Positions 12,544 to 22,350 of a stretch of DNA of 64,000 bases are shown one piece after another. The stretch lies in the NCBI GenBank assembly GCA_009767595.1, contig VSDK01014032.1:198087-262086 (forward strand). The letters run 5' to 3'. The position numbers were made by a program, and so were the translations under genes. The notes under the pieces are model-generated. The model was given only the letters and a program-made list of their open reading frames with translations, was not told the origin of the DNA and did no database searches. This stretch comes from Symbiodinium kawagutii (lineage: Eukaryota; Sar; Dinophyceae; Suessiales; Symbiodiniaceae). Position 1 is the stretch's first letter; every line of letters begins with the position of its first letter.

Positions 12544-13031
12544 GGTGATGACGGTGATGATGGTGATGATTATGGATGGTGCTTGGTTATTTGGATGGGG
12601 GCCATTCTTGATGGGCTCCTTGGCCGTTCATCTTTGTTTGAAGTAAGATTGTTCTATTCCGGTGGTGGTTTACACCCATGATCCGCATGATTTACCATCA
12701 CCTATCACACTTGATGGTACATTGTGGTTCACGAACCCACTCAGGTTCATGATGATTAATTTTGGTAAGCTAGTGAAATGCCATAGACGAAATGATGACC
12801 CTCTCTATCTATGTCCCTGCCTTTAAATAGTATGAGGGAATGATCAATGTACTGATGGAAGAATATGTGATTATAGATAATTGATGAAAATTACAGATAG
12901 ATGAATACAATATATTTTGTATATGTATATATGTGTATGTGTGATACCTACCCGCCAGCCCAATTTGTTCACTCACTAATCACAATAGGCGCAGCAAATC
13001 ACATCATTTTGGGGCCGAGAAATGCTTCCAG

Positions 13032-13135
13032 CTTCAGGTTTGTACGCAGCTGCTGTGGCATGTCCACATCGCCAGAAACTGCCGGAGATTTTGACGCAGA
13101 TGGACACTGCTGCTCTCAGCACCACGGCGTGGAAG
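13032..13135 (+). CDS. Possible exon, unknown protein
   Basis: Acceptor ATGCTTCCAG and donor TGGAAG|GTGGAC bracket a frame ending QKLPEILTQMDTAALSTTAW. It ends in phase 0, which fits the exon-like segment starting at 16435. The family is not recognised. Confidence 0.4.
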
Positions 13136-13197
13136 GTGGACCATGATCAACCACCAGTTCCCATACACCATCAGCCATGGGTTGACCATCGGCTTTA

Positions 13198-13308
13198 CCC
13201 TTTGGGAAACTAACCTGGCAATGGATTTTCACCATATTTTATAGTGAAACCCTGGGAAAACACCAATAAATGGTGGATTTTCCATTGCCATGTTAGTTTA
13301 CCAGAGGG
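13198..13308. repeat. Long imperfect palindrome, about 38-bp arms
   Basis: The left arm (CCCTTTGGGAAACTAACCTG onward) is the near reverse complement of the right arm, which ends TTAGTTTACCAGAGGG. About 35 bp separate the arms. It looks like a single-copy MITE. Confidence 0.8.
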
Positions 13309-14466
13309 TAACCATCATCGGTCAATGACAATGGTATAGAATGACCTGGCAACTGGAATTCTGTTTGTTGCATTGCCAAGTTGTTGAAGTTGTTGAGCCT
13401 AGCCTCGGCAAGGAGAAATCCACCAGCCAGTTGACGAATGCAACTCACCGTGTAACACGTGGTGACGGAAGAATGTTTTGACCGACTAGCAACCCTTGGG
13501 CCTTGGGGTAGTTGGGCAATCATATTGCTAGCCGCAAGGGCTAACCAGTGGACCAGTGAGTCATAGATCCGTAGCAGGTTTTCAAGCGTTTGTGGACCAG
13601 CCTTTCGAATGAATAGGATGAGGACCCAACAAGATCTAGGCCCTTGCATTTGGCACATGATTTTCTGACTGGGTTCCAAACAATGGCAGTGTCATTTGCG
13701 GGAGACCAGTTGTGAAGATTGCATGATTCTTCTCGTGGAGGTAGGGTCCCCTGCCTTTGGAGACTGCATTCCTTAGCAAATGTTGGGTTGCAGGCTTTTG
13801 ACGTTCAACATGCCATGCCTCAGATTTTCCGACGTTAAGAGTTGGTTGGGCGCTGCCACAACTCGGCGGCAGCTGCTGTTTCTTAATGATGGGGTTCTTG
13901 TGAAGTCCAAGCTGGCTTCTTCCAATGGCCAACAACCAAATCAAGCTGGCCATCAACCAAATAGAAAATAATAGAAACCATGGTTGATGGTGTTTGGTTG
14001 TAACGGGAGATCTATATTGACAGTAAGCCTCCCAAGATGGCAAATCAACAGCTTTTAACTGTATAATGAGGAAGGCTGTATGAACTGCATCTCACGTTAG
14101 CCAGCATCAATTATTATTATTATTGTTGGCAATTCATGGTTAGTATATGTCAATATTCCTATCATTGAGGCCTGGCTTGAACCACTTACAAATATTACAC
14201 AAGCATCATTGACCATACATGAACCACCCAACAATCATCAGGCTGTCATCAATCATTATTGATTACCTTTGCTTGATGATCACCATAGTTCCAACCATCA
14301 TTCATATCCCCTCCCTATGGTTACCTATCGCCATCCCTACCATTTCACCTTGGCTTTACCGCCGCCCGTTCAGGATCCCTCAGCCTATGAAGCTGACGAG
14401 CAAACAACAGTGGTTCGATGGCTGACTCATGGCGTGACTTGTGAATAATGATGGGCCATTGGTATA

Positions 14467-14565
14467 CTGGTTGGTGGTTCTAAACACATTTTATTTTCTC
14501 CAGTAATTATTAACAAATGGTTAGTTGACTAATTTTTTTTCACAGGGGTTGAAACCACCAACCGG
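14467..14565. repeat. MITE-like palindrome, family B copy 3
   Basis: It runs from CTGGTTGGTGGTTCTAAAC to GTTGAAACCACCAACCGG. Confidence 0.8.
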
Positions 14566-14694
14566 CATATCAAATAGGCAACAGCATTGGCGTAGTTATA
14601 GACTTGGCTGGTGGTTTGATTGACACTGTTCGAGGGGATTACAGTGGTTACAAGGGGATAATACGCAGCAAACGTGGGTTAAACAACTACGATT

Positions 14695-14805
14695 GTTGGT
14701 GTTTTGATTGGCAGTTTGCTTGTTTTCCCATGCACTTGTGATTGTTAACAAATCGCTGGTTGACAAGCATATTTTTCATGGGTAGTTTGACCACCGACCA
14801 ACCAG
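14695..14805. repeat. Degenerate family B repeat, copy 4
   Basis: It has the internal TTGTTAACAAAT and GGTTGACAAGCAT blocks and the right end CCACCGACCAACCAGCAT. The left end is eroded. Confidence 0.55.
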
Positions 14806-15309
14806 CATATTGATAGACCCTTTTGGGCCCCCTGAAATTTTCTGATTCCCTACGAGCCAAGGCGTTTCACTGCGGGTCTCCTACGACGGTGTCAGTTTGC
14901 TATCAGCCATCGATTCGTATCCTGACAGGCCCATTTGGGCAATGGGGTGGAGGCAGTTGGTGGTTTTAGTTGGTTTCAGAAGCATCATTCTCCATGTTTG
15001 GAATGATAAAAGTCAAAAAGCATTTCGTTGTGGATCCATTTGTAGCCATGATTGATCCACATAAACCAGGAAAATTATGTTTTCACTTATTAAAGGAATC
15101 ACGATCACACTATACCATAGGCCACATCATACAATCATAACCTGTTGTTATGAAGGCCACCCTTCGTCAACCCAAGCAAAATAATAGGGCTACCAAGCTG
15201 GTGTCCAACAGGGGCACAGATCTCAGCCTTGACAAGCTATAGTAAGAAACACTAGTGGGTATAGAGTTGTATAGGGCCAACAGGCATCATCAAAGATTAG
15301 GGCAAACAA

Positions 15310-15310
15310 G

Positions 15311-15364
<54 letters not shown>
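15310..15364. repeat. (GAT)n microsatellite
   Basis: An uninterrupted TGATGA run. Confidence 0.95.
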
Positions 15365-15365
<1 letters not shown>

Positions 15366-15404
15366 ACAGCCATGCCCACGGTCAGTTTCTTGGGGTTTCT
15401 CCAG

Positions 15405-15700
15405 CTCAGGGGAGTCGTGTCATCTTCGCAGTGAAATGGCCCCTTGAGCGTCTCGCCGTTGTCGAGCTTTGAGCTCTTTCGGCTGAACTTCCGTGATGGA
15501 CAGCGAGATCCCGAGCACTCGTAGTTGCCGCAGCAGTTTTCACCCCTTTTCGGGGCCTCAGATCACTGAGATCTAGTGGCAACTGGGGCCCTCGTGGTGC
15601 AACCTTACGTTCTGTTGGCGGCGGTTGCAGGGCGCTGGCGGATTGGCAGGGGTGGCAAAACTCCGGGGGCGTCCGATCACAAGTTGGATGGATGATTTCC
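15405..15700. other. GC-rich island without a clear reading frame
   Basis: About 300 bp of balanced GC-rich sequence stands out from its flanks but has stops in all frames. The motif GAGCTCTTTCGGCTG recurs as GAGCTCTTGCGGCTG near 11545, so it may be a dispersed repeat or a non-coding RNA gene. Function unknown. Confidence 0.35.
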
Positions 15701-16434
15701 AGGGCTCACGCGAACCTACGTTGTGAATCTGGTAGAGGGCCTATAGAGGTTATGATGATACTTGACCGGAATTTGAGACATTTTCCATTACAATGAATCT
15801 GTTCCATTCTGTTCCAGTGTTCTTATCTATCACTATTTGCTCTTGCCCAGTATATTTCCCACAGGAATTGCCAGCTGTTCCAAACGTGTGAACGTAAGGG
15901 ACAGTCCATCTACTTGTGTGTGCTGAGAATCCCCACTTAGTTACTGGCTACTAACCCTGGTAAAGTGGGTTGTGCCTTGCTATCAGGCTATTTGCTGTCG
16001 TTGAGAAAATCACCCACTTATTAAAAGAAAAACAAGTGAAATCCAAATATGGGGTTGAATAATAGGTCAGTTTTTCCTCCAGCTCATACCTGGCCAGCTG
16101 GCGCCAGATGAAAATTGATCTCCTGGCAGAATTCCATGCACTGATTTTGCCTGATCCTTCACTTCTATAATTTGTAGCATCGCGTGTCTGAATGCAAGAC
16201 TTAAGATCTTTCCCACAATCACTTTGATGAGTTATTGGATGTGTTGTTGTGGTCGTTTGGGCTCAAGGCCAGTTGTGGCCAAACTGATAACTGAAACGTT
16301 CATGTCTGAGGCGAAAAGTGGGGCGCGACGCCTGACTCCATATACAGACACGTTTGGAATGTCCGGGAGTCATTTGTCCATCTAGGCAGAATTCATTCAC
16401 AACATAACAGGTTTCATATCAATTCACTGCACAG

Positions 16435-16683
16435 ATGCTGCACAAACAAACAGATGACCGAAGCCTTACCAAACGTAGCCTTAGCAGCGCCCCTCGTCTC
16501 GGGACGAACTCTTCATATTCAGAAGGCCCTTCTGGGGTCATGGGACGTGCCATGGCACGTGCGACCGCCGTGCTTGTCTTGGCAGCGCTGTCTGGAGTGT
16601 TTGCCGAGTCAACTGCCGAGTCATTGGATGATTTCTCCGACCCACTAGATGACTCAGTGGCGGATAAGCTCTTCCTCATCCAG
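16435..16683 (+). CDS. Candidate first coding exon with signal-peptide-like segment
   Basis: The segment follows AATTCACTGCACAG, an acceptor suitable for either cis- or spliced-leader trans-splicing, and ends at ATCCAG|GTGACG. It is open for exactly 83 codons (phase 0 to 0). After residue 36 the translation contains a signal-peptide-like stretch (MARATAVLVLAALSGVFA) followed by an acidic Ser/Asp-rich part. The phase matches exon-like segments at 17733 and 20985 and then the channel-gene exon at 32304, so it may be the 5' end of the channel gene. The start could be Met1, Met36 or Met40. An antisense Ser-rich frame is also open, but it lacks comparable splice sites. Confidence 0.45.
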
Positions 16684-17732
16684 GTGACGATCACTGGGGG
16701 CATGGCATGGCTGTGCCGAAGGGTAGTAGCATCTTTGAAATGATTGTTTGTGAGCATTTGTGAGTCCATTGTGAGTCCATTTTCCTTTGTCAACTAAATA
16801 CCTTCAGTTTTGCGTTGCGCATAAATACCTTCAGTTTTGTCAATATTTTCCTTTGTCAAGTAAATACCTCCATTGCCCGCGCATGGCTTTTGCGTTAGTC
16901 ATCACCCCAAAGGGACTCGTACTCTGTGGTGCAGGGGCCAAAGTTGGGTTGCGTGTGACAGGGGCGAGCCATTCGAGCCGTCATGAAGCGATATGAGCCA
17001 ACATAGAGTTGGTGGTTTCTCAAAATAGGGAGCCTGAAAAATGGTTGGTTTATTATTATATATGCTTAATATTGGATGATTGGGGAGTGCCCTATTTTAA
17101 GAAACACCCAGTTTGATGAGTGTGAGATCACTAGACATGGTATCACTGGTATCCGTGATCTGCATGTTGAAGCACAGGTGACCAGATAATTTTGGGTTGA
17201 TGATTGAAATATTTGTTGATGTCTGACCGTTGGTCAAGATCCCAACCAATATGGTGAACCCATTTGGTTCGCTGGAGTTGTGACACCGCTCATATTGGAA
17301 TCAATCTATCAGGAAATGCGGCCAAGCATGGCAAGTCAGAATTATGCATACATGAATCCACACAATCATGCAGACATCCAATGAGATTATACACAATGTG
17401 CACAATCCTGCATGAAACAGTCAGCTGCACATGCAGACACACATACACAAACTCACTCACGTATACTCACGTGCAGGCACACAGACACATACGCATACAC
17501 ACATACTAGAGAAAATATTCTTTCGTAATAGAGAGATCATTCTTCTCAATGTATTTACCTAGATCTAAGATAGATTTAATATAGATATAATGTAGATATT
17601 ATTTAGATATATATATATATATAATATAGACATAATAGCATCAATATTCCTAGCTATCTATTAAGTCTCCGAAAGGATTCGAAGGGCATAGGGCCGTCCA
17701 TCATGCGGCGGGTGCACGAACGTAGCTAGCAG
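16684..17732. other. Intron-like DNA
   Basis: It contains one family A MITE and CA/TA-rich tracts (17400-17640). No gene seen. Confidence 0.5.
17015..17105. repeat. MITE-like palindrome, family A copy 3
   Basis: GTTTCTCAAAATAGGG and CCCTATTTTAAGAAAC form the inverted ends. The internal order is reversed compared with copy 1. Confidence 0.85.
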
Positions 17733-17807
17733 GTGGGCGCCCACTTCAACGAATCCGCCCTCAAGGACGGCCAGTGCGGCGGTGTTGGCGATGGCCATTG
17801 TCATTTT
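17733..17807 (+). CDS. Possible 25-codon exon (strand ambiguous)
   Basis: A GC-rich patch follows GTAGCTAGCAG and ends at CATTTT|GTTTGT. Its + frame begins VGAHFNESALKDGQ, has C/G third positions and is phase 0 to 0, consistent with neighbours at 16435 and 20985. The opposite strand also holds a biased 47-codon frame (17661-17804, starting MTMAIANTAALAVLEGGF), so the strand is not settled. Confidence 0.3.
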
Positions 17808-17857
17808 GTTTGTAGGTTTTGATGGGTTCAAATGGGTTCAATAGGTTTAGATGGTTC

Positions 17858-17946
17858 AATGTTGGTTTCTGATTAGTGTAACTCCCCCTAAAGTAATGAA
17901 AATAGGCATGAAACCAACAGGTAGATACTAATCAGAAACCAACATT
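17858..17946. repeat. MITE-like palindrome, family C copy 2
   Basis: It has perfect 20-bp inverted ends (AATGTTGGTTTCTGATTAGT). It matches the reverse complement of 4495-4581 nearly throughout. Confidence 0.9.
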
Positions 17947-17980
17947 AGATGGTTTACGATGGTTTGTTTGTAGGTTTAAT

Positions 17981-18086
17981 TTGTTGGTTGGTGGTTTTAT
18001 CGACATTTTTGATTTTTCCCAAGCAATGATTAACAAATGGTCGGTTGACAAGCATTTTGCGTCATGGGAGTGAAACTACCAACCAG
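17981..18086. repeat. MITE-like palindrome, family B copy 5
   Basis: It runs from TTGGTTGGTGGTTTTATCG to GAAACTACCAACCAGTA with the family's internal GATTAACAAATGG block. Confidence 0.8.
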
Positions 18087-18128
18087 TACATGGCTGGCCG
18101 AACAAATCCTCAACACACCATTGGAATC

Positions 18129-18260
18129 TAGCTGTGGATCAAAACCCCATACCCCTGCTTCTCCATCATCAACATTCATCAACTATTATTTCCCCATAGT
18201 TGGTTGGTTATTATATGTTATTATCCACCATTATTGGTTGGTTAGTATTGACCCATAGGC
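18129..18260. repeat. MITE-like repeat, family D copy 1
   Basis: It starts AGCTGTGGATCAAAACCCC and ends TTAGTATTGACCCATAGGC. It is the inverse orientation of the copies at 19412 and 63345. Confidence 0.7.
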
Positions 18261-18652
18261 ATTTGGGATGCAGGCATAGCCAATATGGACCCATCACGGT
18301 CACCCATCGATCGTCATGGGCGCTACACCTGGCTCTTCGGTGAGCATTGCATCGGTACTTGTTGGTGCTCACATTTCACGAGGGAACTGTGCCGAAGGAT
18401 TTTTTTTCGCGGTTGTTTGGAGCTGAAGACATAGATGGACAAATTACTCCATGACCTTGGCGATGAGGCTTAGCGATGATTAGTCACCATCGAGTCGTTA
18501 TCTTCTTGAAGAATGAACCCATGAACCCTACCAAAGGGTGGGAGAGAAAAGAAAGGAGAGGGGGTATCCCAACAGGAAAACCATCGTCTAACCCTATTTA
18601 GGATGGTCTTTCTTCATGCTGCTCCCAAGAGGGCATCATTTGTATCATGTAT

Positions 18653-18742
18653 CGTTCCCCCAAATCATCCACTATTAGTCATGTATAGTACTACGGTGAA
18701 AAAAACCAACTATTTTTAGGGGCCCCCTTTGGCTTGAGAAAC
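18653..18742. repeat. Family A repeat with eroded left end, copy 4
   Basis: It has the internal AAATCATCCACTATTAGTCAT and AAAAACCAACTATTTTTAGG blocks and the right end TTGAGAAAC. The left terminus is degenerate. Confidence 0.6.
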
Positions 18743-20984
18743 CACCATATTATGTCCATACCACACACTTGTGAAGTTTGAGTCATAGTGACATGGGAGA
18801 TGTGGCCTGTGACCTCAACAACAGCTACCGGTAGGGTTCTAACCAAATGCTAGCGTCAGTGCTTGTAAAATTAAAAGTGCTGTGACACCATGCGAGTGCA
18901 TGCGGCATGTATGATGGTTCATTGTTCGAAAATGGTCTGTGAAAATCCACAAGCACTACTGGATGGTTGAATGTAACCACTTAGCTGTGACTGGGCATTA
19001 CTAGTCAGAATTTCATTTGACTCCAGCACTTATGGTCGTTTCTAAGTTTGGAACAGGTTTCCTAAAAAAATGGAACTAGGCCATGTCCATAATCATGCAC
19101 CAACGGAGGACAGTAGCTTAATTGGTCAAAGATGATCTTGAAAAGCATCAAAGCATCATGATGAATTGTCATAGCAAGAGCCTTCAGTGGTGGCAAACAT
19201 GTGCCATGGCTCCGGGAAGGCCCTTTTGATCCTTCCGTGGGAATAGGACTAGCAGAGCATCGGACAAAACTCACCATTGGTCGATTACCCTGGCAGGAGC
19301 AGGCACAAAGTTTCGTGTCGATGCTCAGGGAAGACTTGGAAAAAGCGCCTTAGCGACCGGTTGGGGGTTGCCCCTCCGAGTGTTTGAACAGCATTGAAAT
19401 GTGCACTGACCTGGCTATGGGTCAATATTAAACAGCCAATAAGTGGGGATAATGACCAACCAATAACAAGGAAAACAATGGTTAATGATAGGGGAGCCAG
19501 GGGTACGGGGTTTTGACCCACAGCCACATGAGAACTCGGACGGTGGAAATTGCATGATCAGAATGATATGACCCCAGGAATACTTCTTGTGCCCCCTGGT
19601 TTGCCACACGGTGTGTCTCCCCATGTTTAAGACAGTGATTTATGACAATTTTCATCCGTCCTCAACAGTGAATGCCGCGAATGCCTCATTAAGTGCTAAG
19701 CTTTGTTTGTTTATGAGTTTGGAGTTGCGAAGCGTGTATGGAGTTTACAGTGCGAAAAATCGTTGTGCATCGTTGTGCCATTTGTGGATATCACTTTGCT
19801 GCGCTTTTGCGCCCCCAGAAAGCCACCATTCCATGTCCCAAGAATTCGGTAAGCCACCTTGGCATTGTTGGATTTTTTGGTTAGTTGAATCCTGTGCACG
19901 TCAGGGCGCTTGTGTGGGTGCCGTCGCTGTTGCTTGTATCTCTTCTTGTATGGGTATTGCTGATGTTGGATGTCTCTCTATCAGTATTTTGGGGTATGTC
20001 GGTATATCATTAATTGGTTTTATTTCCGCATGTTCTTAGGTTGACAAAGGGTAGTAGTGCAAAAAACCATGGTGGTATCACATGTCCAGATGGAATGTGC
20101 CACATATTTGTTGCAAATTGCTATCAATGCAAAATAATATCGTTTGCTGTGTCCCTTTTGTTTGTTTGTTGCATCCTTTTTCCAATTCAGAATTACATTA
20201 TCATTTCTGATTATAGTTTGATCATAATCATAATCACTGATGATTCATTCCATGATGACTGGCTGTTTCCAAATTGTTTCTGCCAGTCATCCATCCCAGG
20301 CCGGCAGTAGGTCACACCCTGGATACCCCTTTGGCTCACACCCCCAAAATGAATGGAATTGTCTAACTATTGGGATGTGAACTACTTTCTAGATCTTTTT
20401 TGGGCTAATCGGTGTTGACCCGGTGTTCCGGCTTCAGACACAGCAATCGCAGGGTGCACCCAGGAGAATTGCGACCGTATAACCTTCTTGCGGCTGTCAA
20501 GGGCCCCGAAGGTAGCCCTTGTGTGCATGATTGTGCATCCCATCAATGACCAACATTTTTTTTGGAAAATTCACTTGCCCATGTTCGGTCACGGTAAAAA
20601 TGGGATCTGTTTAATGCTATACTCCACGGCCACATCGGAGAATATCGCCTCCCCCGGTGTTTTTGTTCGAAAGTGACTGGGTAGTTTTCGGATGTTTTCG
20701 GCCGCCTTGTAACGACTGGTAACACAGCTGGTAGAGCTGCCCAGGCTGCTAACGGAGTGGAAGTACTTTTTGGAAAACCCACCAAAGGCATGGCAGTGAC
20801 GGCTTGCTGGGGGGTGGTTGGGGCATCAAGGAGGTGTTGGTGGTTCATAGCTATGGTTGTTGGTTGTCCGAGGATCTTTGGAAATGGTTGCTGTAATGAT
20901 GGTTTGCTATGTTTGATATTGGTTGTTGTCATTGAAGCCTAATCATGGGACATCCGACTGTTAACTAGGTCTATTTGGTTATAG
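18743..20984. other. Intron-like DNA
   Basis: It contains a family D repeat (19412-19528). Open frames near 19587-20039 lack splice signals and codon bias. No gene supported. Confidence 0.5.
19412..19528. repeat. MITE-like repeat, family D copy 2
   Basis: It begins TGGCTATGGGTCAATATTA and ends GGGGTTTTGACCCACAGCCA, so the ends are inverted. It shares GGGTACGGGGTTTTGACCCA with 63345-63461. Confidence 0.85.
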
Positions 20985-21089
20985 GTCGCCATGGCAGCAG
21001 GGGGGGATTACGAACAGCAGGATCTCGCACTGAGGCGGGCACGGCGGTCAAAGTTACAGTCTGGGGAGAGCAGAGATGCTCTCCACAAG
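20985..21089 (+). CDS. Exon-like segment, basic 35-codon piece
   Basis: It lies between TTGGTTATAG and CCACAAG|GTCATG, is phase 0 to 0, and ends just before an in-frame stop. The third residue is a Met, giving MAAGGDYEQQDLALRRAR, a hydrophilic segment rich in Arg and Gln. Its end phase fits the exon at 32304, with the 10.3-kb transposon lying in the intron between them. It may be an N-terminal cytosolic or luminal part of the channel gene; this rests on phase and position only. Confidence 0.5.
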
Positions 21090-21994
21090 GTCATGTGAGC
21101 AAGTCATGTAGCACGGAAAGTCATGGATAGTGGCACCCTACATGTGACACATCATATTGCATAGATGCATGCATCCATGCAACGCACCGAGTAGCCAAGA
21201 GAATCCAAACAGGTCGGTACCTCTTCTTTGATCAATGTGTCGTGCTGTAGAGGGAACCATAGGCAGCCGAAGGTGGTCGTTGACATCTCCAGTATAGCCC
21301 CTGTGAGTTAGTTCTACTTGGTCCAACTTTTGTGGGTGGCTAAGCCATGACATGACATGCAAGAGAAACCATTGCGTTGGCAAACAGCTTTGACTTTACC
21401 GCCAGCCGCCCCAAGGACCTGGACATACGAACAGCAATGGTTTGCAGACAGGTAGCTTGATGTAACAATGTGCAGGTAGGAGTCATAATGGGGACCCTGA
21501 CACCAAAAGAGATTGATGGTAGACAGGTTGACTTTCAACAACAGCGGTGGATGTGCATCATATCCCTGGCAGGTCCCAATGAAAAGCACGGCAGCCAAAT
21601 CTATCAAGATCAGCTTGGACTCAAGACCAACAATGGCAACGATGTGGAGGAGCACGTGAACGGCGTGGTATTTGCAGTTCAGAAACCGAACGGGGACCTG
21701 TGGGAACAAGGGAACAGTGAATCCGCCAGCCCCCCAACAAAAAGGAGCCTTTGTCACATTTGATTCTCATCAGAGTCCTTAGTCTCAATATGTTTTAATA
21801 TTATGTTCCATTTTTTTTGGTACCAAGAAGGAGTGATAATTTTTCAAGGGAAGAACCTTGATTGGTTGACAGTGGCGCGCAGGTTCCTGATGTTGTATGA
21901 CCAGTATTTCGGAATGCCTTTGGTTGGCCCATTCCTGATGAAGAAATCGCACGAACGCACAGACCACCAATCCACCACTTTCCGATGTCTCCCA
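21090..21994. other. Host intron remnant left of the 10.3-kb transposon
   Basis: No gene is supported; a weakly coding + frame runs from 21803 to the transposon edge. The last bases before the element (CCGATGTCTCCCACAG) form a much better splice acceptor than the one now in use at the right end of the element. Confidence 0.5.
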
Positions 21995-21997
21995 CAG

Positions 21998-22009
21998 GGT
22001 GGTGCCCCC
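21998..22009 (+). repeat. Left terminal inverted repeat
   Basis: GGTGGTGCCCCC, preceded by CAG. It is the exact reverse complement of 32286-32297. Confidence 0.8.
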
Positions 22010-22140
22010 TAGATAGATCTAAGTTATGTAAGTTATAAATTAAGTTATCGAAGATAACTTGAACTTATGTTGAGAAAAGTTAGCCAATTTAAAACTAATT
22101 TATAAGTTATTTATAGGTTTTTATAACTTTTTTCATCCAA
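22010..22140. repeat. AT-rich left subterminal region with AAGTTAT units
   Basis: Repeated AAGTTAT/ATAACTT heptamers, the first two a few bases apart. The same arrangement occurs in inverse order at the right end. Subterminal repeats of this sort often bind transposase; that role is inferred. Confidence 0.65.
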
Positions 22141-22350
22141 AAAATCATGATTTTTTCTAATATCTGACTTTAAAATCTTGTGTTTCATGTGTTTTTTTAA
22201 TCACAAGGTTTGGTTAAAATTATGATTGATTAATGCAAGTTACGCATGAATAATCTATGTTGGGTTGTCTTTTTTGGGGGTTGTGAGTTATTGATTGGAA
22301 AAAGATGGTGTTTGGAGGGATTTCGACAGCTTAAGTTGCAGCTCCTTTTT

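Larger units (their letters stand above)
8305..13031. other. Non-coding DNA with repeats and an assembly gap
   Basis: It holds a family A MITE (9844-9936), short tandem repeats (11391-11453, 11698-11760), a small GC-rich patch near 11510-11640 and a 26-N gap (12459-12484) beside a microsatellite. Open frames around 10890-11180 are GC-richer, but I could not find matching splice sites. Confidence 0.5.
13309..16434. other. Non-coding DNA with repeats and a GC-rich island
   Basis: It contains two family B repeats (14467, 14695), a GAT microsatellite (15310-15364) and a GC-rich island without a convincing reading frame (15405-15700). No gene supported. Confidence 0.5.

Noticed and set aside
16250-16270. 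Dinoflagellate spliced-leader sequence
   Set aside because: GTTTGGGCTCAAGG resembles its end only loosely and the preceding bases do not match. No SL gene found in the window.
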